Positions 21,828-34,362 of a stretch of 64,000 bases of DNA are shown one piece after another. The notes under the pieces were generated by a model. The model ran no database searches, was not told where the DNA came from, and worked only from the letters and a program-made list of their open reading frames with translations. This DNA comes from Camillea tinctor (taxonomy: Eukaryota > Ascomycota > Sordariomycetes > Xylariales > Xylariaceae): assembly GCA_022578605.1 (NCBI GenBank), contig MU394061.1, positions 496,001 to 560,000 on the forward strand, written 5' to 3'. Numbering within the stretch: the first letter of the stretch is position 1; each line of letters opens with the position of its first letter. The position numbers and the translations under genes are program-made.

Positions 21828-23688
21828 ACCGCGGTTCTACTCCATGGCTGTTCTAGTGCGAGACGTTGCAGACTATAGAGCGTGGAGGATTATTCAGGAG
21901 TCAGATTCATGTATAAGTGTATATTAGTGCTGTAGCCAACTATGAGCGTCAACTTGAAGCTATATGAGAGATGAAACATAACACAAGTCCAATGCAGGCA
22001 TGCGTAACATTAAACTATTGCAAATCATACTCCATACGATCAACTTCATAAAGGTGTCTGTATCCACTTGGGACGGAAGACAGCATGATTAGGTGTAGAT
22101 AAAAAGTGCATAGTCTTCGTTTCCGGTCATCGCAACTTGCTGTAAACTTCGTTGACACATGGTATGCTTGTTGTATAATCCCATTGGCTGGCCATTTCCT
22201 TGATAGAATAAATTTAGCGTACTGCTGTAGATATCACATGTAATGCATCTAGCATCGTTCAGCAGTCTAGAACAGCATCCCCTGCTTTAGAAGGACCCTT
22301 AGTTCTCGATGTGTCTTCTGGTTGGTTACCCAACCCTGACATCCCTCTGGATGGTAGCAACAATGTATGCGATAACATCTTATCGTGCATAGAAAAGAGG
22401 GGATATTCAGCTGGATGACTTTACTAATTACCTAGTAGTTTGATACGAGTCAGATCTCAACGTGTTATTATGTGCCGAGCCGAGCAGTTGGTGAGTTCTT
22501 GGGACTACCACCTCCTCAGTGGCTTACTGACCCCTGCTTATTAGACGACGGGAAGAGGAACAAACCCCATGGAGAAGTTGACCAACATCTCCACGTCCCC
22601 ACGACTCGACCAAAGAGAAGATGCTATAGTGCAGTGTATATGTAGTATATCCCGGGCGTGTACAACTACTACCGCAGGAGTAATACCAATAGGGTTGACC
22701 GCCAAGACTCTTGAGCCAATAGTATCCACTTAATGTCGCCGAGAATTTCCATGTTGAGATTGAGGCTCACACAGTATGACTTACTATACAATTGATTTAG
22801 TACTACTAGATCGCAGTAGTCAATTAAGCACTTATTTGACCCGAAACGGTCTTCCCCAGATTTTGATCGCGGGGTTTTAAACTTGTAAATAATTGCATAC
22901 CTAGGTATCTATAGCATATAATCTTATCTAGCAAATTATGAGTAATTATGAGTAATTGATTTCCTCGAGGTGTTAAATTTGATGAGTATCTTGGTTACGG
23001 AACTATTGGCGGTGAAGTTTGTTGATTTATTCAACTTGGGATTAAACAGGGGGGCTTATGAGGGGTGTTGTTGATAAACATCAGTTTAGAAGATTTACTT
23101 AGATGTTCACTTAGATGCATTGTCAAGAACTTCAAACTTCACACCATTAAGCTGCTAGTATAGATTCAAGTTATAGATATGGGATGCGAATATTGTTTTA
23201 TCCATAACCATAATACTTTATAACTACCTCATTAGAACAAACGGCACCGAAACAACAACACCGAAATTGACTATTATCTACAGTATGAACAGATGATGAG
23301 ACACGGTATCTTTGTTGGGGCGTCGTTCTCCAGCTCCTAAACCGCCGATTCCTGCACTCACTCTGGTCAGCTGGGGCCAGGGGGAAACCCACATCATTAC
23401 CATGACTGGATGAAATGGAAGTACACGGACAGTTCCCCATCTGCTACAGCAGCACGATGCCGTCAGTCACCGCAACAGATTTCACGATCGGACGGGAAAG
23501 AACAAATTTATATTGAGGAGGTTGATTTCACTGCTGATACTTCCGGTCATCTCTGAACACATAAGTACTGCCTTCTCCTGCTCATCTTCCGATTCACCTT
23601 GAACAGTCTTAACATCAACTTGTCCATCCGCAATTCCTTACTCTCCCTTTACAATCCCACCACCTTTCACGATAATCTTGCTCTCATA
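21828..23688. other. Intergenic between inositol genes, no gene seen
   Basis: 1.86 kb without a credible ORF. It must contain the terminator of the transporter and the promoter of the dehydrogenase. AT-rich around 22900-22990. Confidence 0.5.
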
Positions 23689-24869
23689 ATGTCTCAGCGG
23701 AAGCTCAAGATTGGCTGCGCGGGTCTCGGTCGCATGGGAGCCAGACACGCCTTGAACTTTGCCAACCGTACTCCCCGTGCTGATCTAGTCGCCGCTTTCA
23801 CACCAGACGAGAAGGAGAAGGTCTGGGCAGCGACAGCACTGCCCGATGTGACCATCTACACAGACTACGATGAGATGCTTAAGCACCCGGGCCTTGAGGC
23901 TGTTGTCGTTGCTACTGTCACAACAATGCACGCAGAGCATGCGATAAAAGCCATCAAGGCTAACAAGCACGTCCTATGCGAGAAGCCATTGAGCACAAGT
24001 GTAGAAATTGTAAGCCTCCAAGATCTTTATGACCCCACTCCCCTCTCGACCCCTTTTTGCCAAGAATGAGTTTCTCGTTACCTCAAACTTTGGATAGGAG
24101 TTCAAACTAACGCCCAATTTGTGAATAGTCACAATCTGTAGTAGACGCTGCAGCGCAAAAGCCAGAGTTGAAGGTTATGTGCGGCTTCTCCAGACGCTTT
24201 GACGCCTCTTACCGCCAAGCGTGGGAGCGGATGGACAGTGGCGCCATTGGCAAGCCATCGGTGTTCCGCAGCCAAACTTGTGACAAGCTAGATCCCTCAG
24301 GCTTCTTCGTCGCTTACGCTGAGTTCAGCGGCGGCATCTTTGTCGACTGCAACATCCACGACATTGACCTGGCGCTTTGGTACTTTGGCCAGGATAGCGT
24401 CATCAAGAGCGTCACCGCCATCGGTATCACCGCAGTCCAGCCCGATCTGCGGAAACACAAGGACGTTGACAACGGCGTGGGCATCATCGAGTTCTGGGGG
24501 GACAAGATCGCCTACCTGTACAGCAGCCGCATGATGGCTGCCGGCCAGCACGACATGACGGAGATCATCGGCACCGAGGGCAAGCTGACAGTCAACGCTA
24601 ACCCCATAAGCACCCTGGTCGAGATGCACGAGCCGCAGGGCATACGGCGCGAGATCCCACCCGACTACTATGGCCGGTTCGAGTACGCGTTCGTGACGGA
24701 AGCTAACGAGTTCGCTGCGGCGTGCCTGGACAACACGAAGCTGCCCTTCAAGCTGCAGGGCGCCGTGCAGGCCGTGCAGATCGGCTGCGCGCTACAGGAG
24801 AGTTTGAACTCGGGGAAGAAGATTAACTTCGATGAGAGCGGACGCCGTATCGAGGAGTCCAAGCTATAG
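23689..24869 (+). CDS. Gfo/Idh/MocA oxidoreductase, inositol 2-dehydrogenase-like
   Basis: NAD(P)-dependent dehydrogenase, probably oxidising myo-inositol or a related cyclitol/sugar. Exons 23689-24009 and 24129-24869 around a 119-nt intron (GTAAGC...GAATAG) give 353 residues. Start at MSQRKLKIGCAGLG, the first Met of the Rossmann strand. The nucleotide-binding GCAGLGRMGARHA is at about residues 9-21, VVVATVTTMHAEHA at about 80-93, and the family signature CEKPLSTS holds the EKP lysine. Exon 2 carries CGFSRRFDASY, GGIFVDCNIHDIDLALWYFG with the catalytic His-Asp pair (D-x-x-x-H pattern), and a C-terminal sheet domain. It follows the inositol transporter on the same strand, suggesting a small catabolic pair. 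Confidence 0.87.
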
Positions 24870-27800
24870 ATTTGCTATTGAATTACATTAGAATGGTTAG
24901 GCCCAAGGACTATGAATGATAACCAAGCTGGATTTTTTTTGGGTTTCGATCTGGCTACACCCTGGTTTAATTAAATGGAAAGGTTGGATATAGATAATCC
25001 CCAAAAAATAGCTAATACCAAGGCTGAAACTTAAACTTATTTCCTGGCTAGGTAGTCTCGCAATGCATGTATAAGCTGAGAAGATTCTGATTCGGTGACA
25101 GAATCGACCCTATAATATTCCCTTTATAACCAAAATGATATTGCATAAACTTACTGTAATTATTTATATTAGGCAGTGTATAAAAGTGGCCAGGCCTGGT
25201 TAGGTGGATCAGATCAATCGATCACTGGTCTGTTTAGCTCACCAGGTCCAACCATTCTGTTTGGTACTTGACCTAGTTGAGCCCTCCCAGTGCTGAAGGG
25301 GCTTCGATGAATGGTGAAATGCAAGCCCCGATATTCTGTGACACTTGATCATTTTTTGATTTTAATTTTACCAATAATATAGACCCGGGGATTCTAGTTC
25401 TGTCGCTCGTAAATGCAGTTGTGATATGTAATCGACACACAAGATACCCGCAGTCGACATATTACATCGCCGGTATTTGCGGGCCAGGAAGCGTTCCAGA
25501 TCTTGTCGTTTGCGAGATATCTCCGTATCGTCGGTGCCGGTGTAGTTATTCAAAGAGAATATACGCGTAAAGGAACGATTTAGATGATCTTTAGTAGCCG
25601 TACGGGTTCAAATATAAGCCCCTTTTCGCCGATCGTCCTCTCGGAGCCCTACAGCGTCAAGGCCGTACCGGATGGCATGGTTTTCGGTACAAAGTGGTTC
25701 GATTTCGGTGAGAGCTCTAGGGCCTAGAGGTGAGGAAGCGTTTCTAGGAAGAGCTGTGAGAGATGATAAACTATACGGTACATGGAATAAAGGGATTTTT
25801 ATCTAAACATACCTAGGTAAGTAATAGCATAGCAAGCAGTTGTAGTTCTAGTTTCTTGTATACCAAGACTGCGATTACCTATGGTCTTGCTAGGCCCCGT
25901 AATAACCGCCGTATCCAGGTTGGGACAGAGACACAGAAGGGGCAGTTTGTCGGAGGAGGTAGGTTGAATCATCTTTAGCAATCCACATAACAGCAGGTAG
26001 AAGATAAATTGTTGTGTCAAGCGAATAAGGTGGTTGACAGGGCGAGAAAGATGAAAGTAAATGGTTGCTATTAGCTTAGGGATGATTAATTACTCAATAA
26101 CTCCCCCTAAAAAGAACCCGGGGTATTTTATGATCCTTTCGTACCTAATTCATAGTGGGTCATTGTCCCCAAGTGTCATTGTCTCCTTGTTTCTGGCTTG
26201 TAGCCCATGACAGCAACGGCAGCAGCTAGAAATGACAACTTCTGCCCAGAATGCAAAAGTTATTTTACTTCAACCCCCCCTAGACAAATCGGCTGCAGCC
26301 TGACGAAGAGTTGAGGCGTGAGATATGTCTGGGATCAAATGGGACCACATCAGCATGCATCAATAGACCTCTAAGGGCACATTGTCGGGCTAATTTACTG
26401 GTGTGAGACAATAGTCAACAACAGTATGAAGCGTATTAGTTCAAAAGAGATTATATGAGGAATGCATGAGCCGTGATATATATCTACATAGTGTACCAAC
26501 GTATTATAATGCTGCATAGTGGGGTGGCAGTCTCTCATTCCAACATATTCCCACCACTTTTATGAAACTGTTACTACAATCATCGATCTTTCCACTGTCA
26601 ATATCCGTAGTCTTCCTTTGATGCGTCAAGGGCATCTCTACATACGAAAAATGCCGCGGAGCCAGTCACATCTGCAATTCTAGATATTCCAACAGAGTCT
26701 ACACATTTATGAAGCTTACACAAAGCTGTGAATTCTTAGTAAACTTTGGAAATTTTGCTCTTTTAGAAGGCGATACGTGTTAGCAGCCTTTCTTAGGCGA
26801 AACACATCATCGTTAGAGCGAAAATTTGAGGAAACAGGACAGTTACTAACCCCTGAAATGCAGTGAAATGGGAAATGACGTGATTCCCCTGGAAGTTTAG
26901 GTTTCTACAAAAGCTGTAGAGGCGGAGGTACTTGATATTTAGCCTCAGTTTCCTCTAGCTTTTGCCATGCTATATTTTTTTTTGGAGCAATAAATTATAA
27001 AATGGAACGTGTTCGAATAGCAACGCGAAAGAACTATTTCAACAAGAAGTCAGGAATTATTTGAAAGCCCGAGATTTCGGGTTATTTTGCATGACTTTTG
27101 TATCCGAGCTCATAAGGGCAAATAGAGACATCTAATAACCATGCTACATAGACTTCGCTATCTTTGACATTGATTCCGAGGGAACTTTGGAAATCTCTCA
27201 CTCAACGATTATAAACGTCATGTTCCAATCTATCTACCTATATTCGCGTATCGAATGTCTCAGGATCATTCGATCTATTATGCGCGTGATTTTGATAGAT
27301 TATCCTACTGAATCCTTTGACACCTTCCATTTCTAATACACTACAAGTCACAATGCTAAGCAACTAGTAACTCCGCCATGTGGACATCTATGTAGACAAG
27401 ATCTCGAAACAAATTTCCAGCTCCTTTTTGACGGGGATTACATACAACTCCTCAACTAGCGGTTTTCAAATCTTCATTGCGTTTTCCTAGAAGGTTTAGA
27501 CGATGTAGAAGGGATTGCCGGTCTTCTAGCCGAGACCATGGATCTATTTAATCAACAGGCATTCAAAGACGGACATTCACGAAGGGGTATTCCCGAAATC
27601 ATGCTTTGGTTCGGTCGGGGAGAACTATACACTTAGGCCCAGCTGGGGTGGTAGTTGGCATCACCTGTCTTCCTTGTCACAACACCTCCCTCGTACGCGG
27701 AGCACTTCTGAGGCTTTTATGTGGTTTATTTGGAGTTTAGGTGCATCGTGTGCCTCACTCTATGTGGATACCTGCCAAGTGAGTAAAAGGGGTTACACTA

Positions 27801-30745
27801 CGGATGAGAAAGACGGTAGTACCAGCGGTTGCTATTCAACTGGGATTAATCACTAGATCGCTCCTCTGAGAAAGCTTGGAGCGTCCACGAGCCTGAATGA
27901 CCTAATGACAGTGGGTCTCCATCTTTAATCCCCGTCTATTACGTCCTCATGTCTTAGCCTGTGACTATACAGATGCACGCATCCTGGGGGCTACAGGTTT
28001 GTATTGGTAAAGGATGAGTCGTGAACCGTTCTATTTAGGGAACTACTATACATGGTTGCTATAAGGAAGAAGAAATAGTGACCATTTAAGAAGGGATGTA
28101 GGTTCCATGCATGATTTTATATATAGGCCAACAAGCGGCGGAGGATGCTACCCATCGATCTTGAGAGATGGGATCATAGAATAGATGGACGGCAAAGTAT
28201 ATACTCCTGGCTAAGATAATGGAAGAGGATGCGCTATACCATTCACGAACGACTAGTTGTTGGCAGCCAGGGATGTCGTTGGCGAATTTGGGTTTAAACA
28301 CAACTACTTGTCTAGACTAGATATGGATAGCTGATCGTTGACCACTGTGATATCGCTTCGAAGGTAGATTCTAGACATATAATAATATACCTAGTTATAA
28401 ACAGCTGTAACCTATACCTAGATGGCATCTAGAATCCAGTACTACTTCCCTAGTTATACAAATAAGTATGATACACACAGGCATGGCCAGGTATTGGACC
28501 TAACAACACCATATTAGTCTGGGGTTAGGAAGGAACAAAGAGAGATACTTGTATATAGATAACGGTGACATCCATAGCTGTAGTCAGTTCCTCGCACAAC
28601 AGCGTATTAATTACCTAAGCACTCGCTTGGTCCCTCGTGACAATATTGAAGAGGCATTTCAACCTGAAGGGGGCAGTCCGTAACCTGACTCTAACCCTAC
28701 TATACACTCCCGACCTAACTACCGATATGTAATGAGTTTTTTGTCTAATTATAGCCAGTTGTCGTAGCTTCGTGGCCATGGTCATGTTTCTAACCATATC
28801 GACAAACCATTGTTTCACACATCTATCTCGTTTAATTATCACATATGAAAAATGCTGTAGATCGGCTTTAGTCGGGACTAGGGCAATGCACCGATCACCA
28901 AGCGCGCCGTCGTGACATCGCGTGTTTGAATGCCTTCCGAAGGATCGTGTCTATCCACTTAATTAAGAGAGAAGGTTGTCGAAGGATCGTGGAGTGTGAG
29001 TTAACACGTGCTTCCTGAGGGGCGGGCTAGGTGGTTAATTATAGCTAGGACCAATATAGTATATTTCGGATGGTCGTGATTCCGGGCTTCTACACAATAG
29101 CCTCACTCCGAACCCCGAAAACTCATATTATGTAACCTGTGACATATCTGAGTTGAAAACCCTTCCACTTGCCAGCTTACCCCTCTTGAGTTACATTTTA
29201 TCTAACCTAGATAGGTACATCTATGAAAATCCGAACCCCTTGCCTTTACTAGGTGGTTATGAAATCAAAATGACTTAGGTAAGGCATGAGGATCAGCCTA
29301 TCGACTATCTACACTATCACCAAGTAAGTTAGACTCTTAGTATAGTAATATAAGACAGAAAACGTTTTCTATCTTATGGATCAGTCTTGTCTTGTTTTGA
29401 CCAAAGTTATTTTATAGCGTGGACCAACAGATTCGTCTGGACTCTGGACAATCACTCGTAAACAATACGAAAAGAATTGTTTGGTTGCTGCCTGTTCCAG
29501 ATTCCATAGTGAACCTGACCATGAGTTGAGTATGTAAGGGGGATGCTTTTTTGGGAAAGGTTTGTAGTAAGACGGGGCTAGTAGTTGTTGAACACTTGGA
29601 TGAATAGGTGGCCGTTTTCGTATTGTAAGTTTATCCTAGATGGACCTGGGTTAGCTCAGTAGATCATCGCACAGTCAGAATAATGACTAAGGTATCTACT
29701 GACCCAATTGTATATTAAAAACCCGCTGACGATAGACGAGGCTAAAATTTTGTGATATTTTTACGAACTTGAGTGATATCCAAGTCTCTATCTATGTACA
29801 CCACATGGTGACGATGGTTATGAGCCTTCCGGATGTCCGCCTTGTGGGGATTATGAAGGCTGACCTTAACCTCGGATAGCTAGGATGCTAGGAATAGCGC
29901 AGGTTAGCTGCGAATTTGAGGCGAACTCTCCATAAATTAAGCTATCGTCTGATGCACTATATTGGACATTGAACTCGGTTTGTGCCGACTTCAAATCCCG
30001 CAGTCTGGATCTTCTCTTCATAGCCTCAATCTCTAACTGGGATTGATACTTGATATTATGTACACTAGAAGTTTCAAGTCGCTGGAAACGTGGGTAATTT
30101 TTTAGTGGACACTCGCCTGACATAGGCGAATTAAATTCTAGCCTGGCTAACTCCTGAGCTTTGGTGCTGTTCGCCTTTCTGAGCTAAGACGACCAGAATA
30201 GGATAGGAGTAGTGCACTGATTTCTTCTATAATATCGTCTTTTATCGCCCCCACAGAATTCTTCATGAAAATAACGAGCTCTTATAGGTCCAGATGCGAG
30301 GGAAATCATTACTAATAATGAAATAACCTGGTTCAGGAGCTCACCTGTCAGTCCAAGACCAACCATCATTGGCTGAAGGATGTCAGCAACTCGCAGACCG
30401 CTCTCTTTCAGTTTTAATAGTGTATTATCTAATAATAGAACGTCTCTCTACTTTCACGTAATCAAATCCTGATGAGTAACTCGACTAGGCATGGGAAGCC
30501 TCATAAGGAAAAGCCTCTAAGTGGTCATGAATTGGAACCTGTTAACTGGATTAGCTATGTTAGATGTAAGTGTTCTTATTCAGGGATAACCAGGTTATTA
30601 TGAGGAGCTGAGACCCACCGAGATCCGAGAACAGGGGTTTCATGCATGGTCCAACTGTACAAGTCTTTAAGAAGGCGTCGTCTCCATTCTATTGCTTAGT
30701 GATCGAGCAACGTCGAATGGACATCGCGTATAATCTGCACTGAAG
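24870..30745. other. Gene-poor 5.9 kb stretch
   Basis: Longest region without a supported gene. All ORFs are below 90 codons. Open pieces at 25580-25725 (+), 27480-27640 (+), 27674-27856 (+), 29866-30123 (-) and 30184-30369 (-) have some protein-like composition but no recognisable family and no exon partners that I could join. They may be heavily decayed genes. One dispersed repeat is present (28521-28645). Base composition is moderately AT-rich, not the extreme expected from a fully mutated transposon block. Confidence 0.5.
28521..28645 (+). repeat. Dispersed repeat, copy A
   Basis: About 125 bp that aligns in direct orientation with 59851-59976, at roughly 80% identity by eye. The shared blocks include AGGAAGGAACAAA, TTGTATATAG, GTTCCTCGCACAACA and TGCTTGGTCCCTC or CGCTTGGTCCCTC. 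Most differences are transitions. No ORF, terminal repeat or target duplication identified, so the parent element is unknown. Confidence 0.75.
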
Positions 30746-32437
30746 ATGAGGAAAGCAACGCAAAGATCAGTAACTTCTAGTCATGAGTTGGCTCGGGATG
30801 AAGAGGAAGACTGGTCCTCTTGGTCCGGAGCTGAGAAAGCACAAAGGCGGAAAATGCAAAATCGGCTGAATCAACGGGCATCTCGTAAACTCGTACATCA
30901 CCCCCCTTAGTAAGTGCCATCTACTAACATTCCACAGGTCAACGCAAAGCATTAGAGCGACAGCGAGAGCTTAAAGAATGTGGAAAACCACTTGAGAGGA
31001 CCACGGGCCGTTTATTGCTCCCAAAACCTATGGATGATCACCTCGTCGGGAACCTCAATTCAGAAGATGAAGACGAGTGGCGAACCACATCAGATAGGAG
31101 AACTCTTCAACGGTTGTTTAATTCTTGTTCTAGCATAAGTCGCTCCATCGATGCTGTTCGAACGCTTTCGCCTTTGCTCAGCGACACCGGGTCCCGGCGC
31201 ATGTTTCATCTAAGTATGAATAAGATACATTGAGCTTTGAGCCAAGCTGCTAACAGAAACAGCATACAGTACTTTTTGGCCCATGCTTGACCAAGCCATC
31301 AAGTCCCCTTCTCAGCCTTTAGGTAGTTCAATGTTTCACGCGTCAATAGAAGAGCCTTTAGTCCTAGATGGACATATAGGGGCTTGGTCTTTATTGAGAA
31401 ACCGCTACTCGCCTAGTCCGGATGATGAGCAGACCGGCTGTGTTTCCCAACTGCGGACTACTCGCGCCATACGAACATTATTATCCCGAGGTTTGATAAC
31501 GGATAGTCTTTTGTTCGGTATCAAGACGTTGGGCTTTCAGCCTCGCACCCCTGAAAACTACCGCGGACCAATCCGCGGGCTGTACACGAGCATAGGAACC
31601 GAGCATATTGGTGCTCTAAGCATATTAGGTTACTTCGAGTATGGTAATGGCCACTACGATGTTTTTCTTGATCTATTAAGGCGCCGTGGAGGTTTGAAGA
31701 TGGTGACGTCGCCGGGATATGCAGAAATGATGATCACGACCGAACTAGTTCATGCCACTGCAGTGTACAGACCGCCCAACTTCGAGTTACCCAGTTCCTA
31801 TCAGTTCGTTCTTGACGAAGAACTGCCAATAATTCGAGGACCGCTAGAAGATGTCACAGCCTTTGCAGTCGACGACAATTTTAAGATAATCCTTCTTGAT
31901 TTGCAGCTTTGCTGTCGACTAATGTCTCAATACGCCAAACGCCTTGAAGCTGGAGAGAAGAATCCCCCCGTGGACATGATCGCTAGCTATAGGGACATTT
32001 TTCAACATCGATTCTTGAGTCTGCCTCGTGATAAACCCGATACGAAAGTATGCCTATCCACAATTAGGGTCTTCCTTCTCGGCGTCACATTCCCATTTCC
32101 CATCCATAAACCCATCGCTGCCGCCGTTCTGGCACTTCAGGACGCCCTTGAGAACCCATTATATACATCCAACCAGACCTCGGAGTTCTTATTCTGGGCC
32201 ACCATGGTAGGAGCAATAGCAGCAGTCACCGATCAGCCCGAAGACACCACCGCGAATTGGTATTTGAGTGAAATAAGCCGGCTATCGAAGGAACTCCGCT
32301 TGGGATCATGGACTGAGGCCAAGGATATATTGCGTCGTTACGTGTGGTTGGATCGCGCTTGTGACGCAGGAGCCATCATGATTTGGAATAGCAGGCTAAA
32401 CAAGACAGAACGACTTTATCCTACACGATGTCGATGA
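30746..32437 (+). CDS. bZIP-type transcription factor with C-terminal fungal regulatory region
   Basis: Nuclear regulator of about 529 residues. Exons 30746-30884, 30938-31213 and 31263-32437. Intron 1 (GTAAAC, CTAAC, CCACAG) lies inside the basic region; splicing it restores RRKMQNRLNQRASRQRKALERQ, the N-x7-R basic motif of bZIP proteins. The zipper that follows is weak or very short, as in many fungal bZIP proteins with the DUF3425-like C-terminal region. Intron 2 (GTATGA, CTAAC, AACAG) joins RRMFHL to TYSTFWPML. The C-terminal 380 residues are helical, with LGYFEYGNGHYDVFLDLLRRRGG and a Trp/Arg end. It sits next to an aminotransferase and an SDR gene, but a regulatory link is only inferred. 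Confidence 0.82.
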
Positions 32438-32579
32438 CCTCCCACGTTACCCCACGAGTTACGACATATACGGTTGATACAACAAATACGACTACAAAGG
32501 AAGCGACACCCCTATTTATCGTGTATATAAAAATCACACAGAAGGGGTAACTTCAAACATATAGTCCAGACCCCCCTAG

Positions 32580-33863
32580 TCAGGCATGCAACGGCAGCCC
32601 ATCCTCGATCCCAGACGCCAGTTCTCTCACTAAGCTCTTTACATCATCCAAGTTGCTGTAAAAACCGAATGAAACCCTGATGCCCACGCGATTAGGTGTC
32701 ATCTTCACCCCGTGACTATCTAGCCGGGCCACCCATCGCGGGTCGCGCAAGTCCAAGACATACAGGTGTGGGGCGCGCTTGTCGCGATCGCGAGGACTCG
32801 CCACACCGACCCCGAGCCGATCGCATTCAGCAATCAGGACATCACCCAAGGAGTACAAATGCTCCTCTACGTCCCGCGGTCCCATCGTATCGAGGTAGAA
32901 GCGCAGAAACGCATTCGCAGCCGCAGCCCCCACCAGGCTCAGATTCTGATGTTGAAACCTCCGCGCATCGGGGTGGAACACCACCGGCGCATCCGGGACG
33001 AGGTGATCAGCCGGCGCATCGCGCACGCCGCTCACGCTGACGATAGGCGGCGTGGGGTCGAATTCCGCCACGAACGCGGGGTCCACGTACAGCCCCGCGA
33101 TCCCCGTCGGGCAGTTGAGCCCCTTGTGCAGGGTGAACGCCGCGGCGGACACGCCGCTGCCGACAACGTCGAACAGCGCGAAGCCCACGTGCTGCGCCAA
33201 GTCGACGAGCACGTGCACCCCGCGCGGCCGCAGCGCCGCGCATATGCCCGCCACGTCGTTGCGCTGCCCCGTGTCGAACATAATCGAGCTCAGCCCCACG
33301 GCGCGCGTGCGCGCGTCCACGTACGGCAGGAAGGTGTGTGCGTCGGCGGCGGCGGAGCGCGCGGCTAGGGGGATCTGGCGGACCTCGAGGCCGGGGATGT
33401 CGCGCCGCAGGGCTAGCCACCCGTAGGCTTGGTTCGGGTACTCGTTGTCGAGGATCACGACGTTGTCGCCCGGCGCGAGGCGCAGGCTGCGGATGAAGCT
33501 GCCCATCCCCTCGGTGGTGTCGCGGGTGAAGATCACCGAGGAGGGGTCCGGGGCGTTGATGCACCGCGCGAGGAGGGAGCGCGCTTCGCGCTCCCGGGCA
33601 AACCAGGTTGTTTGGGGGTGGGCCTCGTAGAGGGCCTCGGAGGCGTAGCGGAGGATGGCCTCGTGGACGATGAGGTTGGAAGGAGGCGCCGATGCGGCAT
33701 TTAGGAATGTGAGGCCTTCTTGGGAGAGGAGCGGGACGAGATGCCGGTATGTAGAGAATTTGTCAGACAGCCGCTGCTGTGAAAGTGTAGGACTGTCTGG
33801 ACGAGAGCCTTCCGGACGACGCTCTTCTCCCGGCTCCAAATCTGGTTCGAATCGAACAGTCAT
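32580..33863 (-). CDS. Class V aminotransferase / cysteine-desulfurase-like PLP enzyme
   Basis: A 427-residue single-exon PLP enzyme of the fold-type I, class V group, which includes isopenicillin-N epimerase-like and NifS-like proteins. Seen: a substrate-side LNAASAPPSN near residue 54, TTEGMGSFIRSL near 116 (phosphate contact), the DLAQHVG motif with D221 for the pyridine nitrogen and Q224-H225, and the Schiff-base lysine K247 in FTLHKGLNCP. VGIRVSFGFYSN near the C-terminus is the usual closing strand. No active-site Cys for a desulfurase is evident, so an epimerase, lyase or aminotransferase role is more likely; substrate unknown. GC content is much higher than in its neighbours. Convergent with the bZIP gene, 142 bp apart. 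Confidence 0.86.
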   Translation of the reverse strand: MTVRFEPDLEPGEERRPEGSRPDSPTLSQQRLSDKFSTYRHLVPLLSQEGLTFLNAASAPPSNLIVHEAILRYASEALYEAHPQTTWFAREREARSLLARCINAPDPSSVIFTRDTTEGMGSFIRSLRLAPGDNVVILDNEYPNQAYGWLALRRDIPGLEVRQIPLAARSAAADAHTFLPYVDARTRAVGLSSIMFDTGQRNDVAGICAALRPRGVHVLVDLAQHVGFALFDVVGSGVSAAAFTLHKGLNCPTGIAGLYVDPAFVAEFDPTPPIVSVSGVRDAPADHLVPDAPVVFHPDARRFQHQNLSLVGAAAANAFLRFYLDTMGPRDVEEHLYSLGDVLIAECDRLGVGVASPRDRDKRAPHLYVLDLRDPRWVARLDSHGVKMTPNRVGIRVSFGFYSNLDDVKSLVRELASGIEDGLPLHA

Positions 33864-34362
33864 GGTAGACAGTGCCTTAATAGATAGATGTATCTTGGGT
33901 ATTTCTACGATGCGTAAGATTAAATCTTTGAAGTTCTATAGATAAATATTATTGTGTACCAATAGGAACTAATAATGATTACTATACGTGAAGAATGGAA
34001 GGTCGCATCGATCTAGACGTATTCGAGGTTACAGTGCAGCAACTACATAGTGAACACATAATCTATGTGAAGTATGACTGACGCAATAATGCTGTGCCAG
34101 AAAAATCATGCTAACTGTCATGCTAATATCTTGAGTTACAAAGAGAGATTCAGAAATCTAGAGGGGAAAATTGGGTAGCATGTCATCTGGGAAGCTATAG
34201 AAGCAGTGACTTGCTAATGATAAAACGAAAATTACTCTGCTTGATTTAAATAAAATCTCACATGCGGAGTTCTCTCATAGTTCCCATATTCTTCATAAGA
34301 TATACCAACATGTAAACTCACGATAGTCATGAAATTAGAACCTATCACACTCTCTTGAGTCA
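33864..34362. other. Intergenic, nothing recognised
   Basis: 499 bp of AT-rich promoter for the aminotransferase and 3' flank of the SDR gene. Confidence 0.45.
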
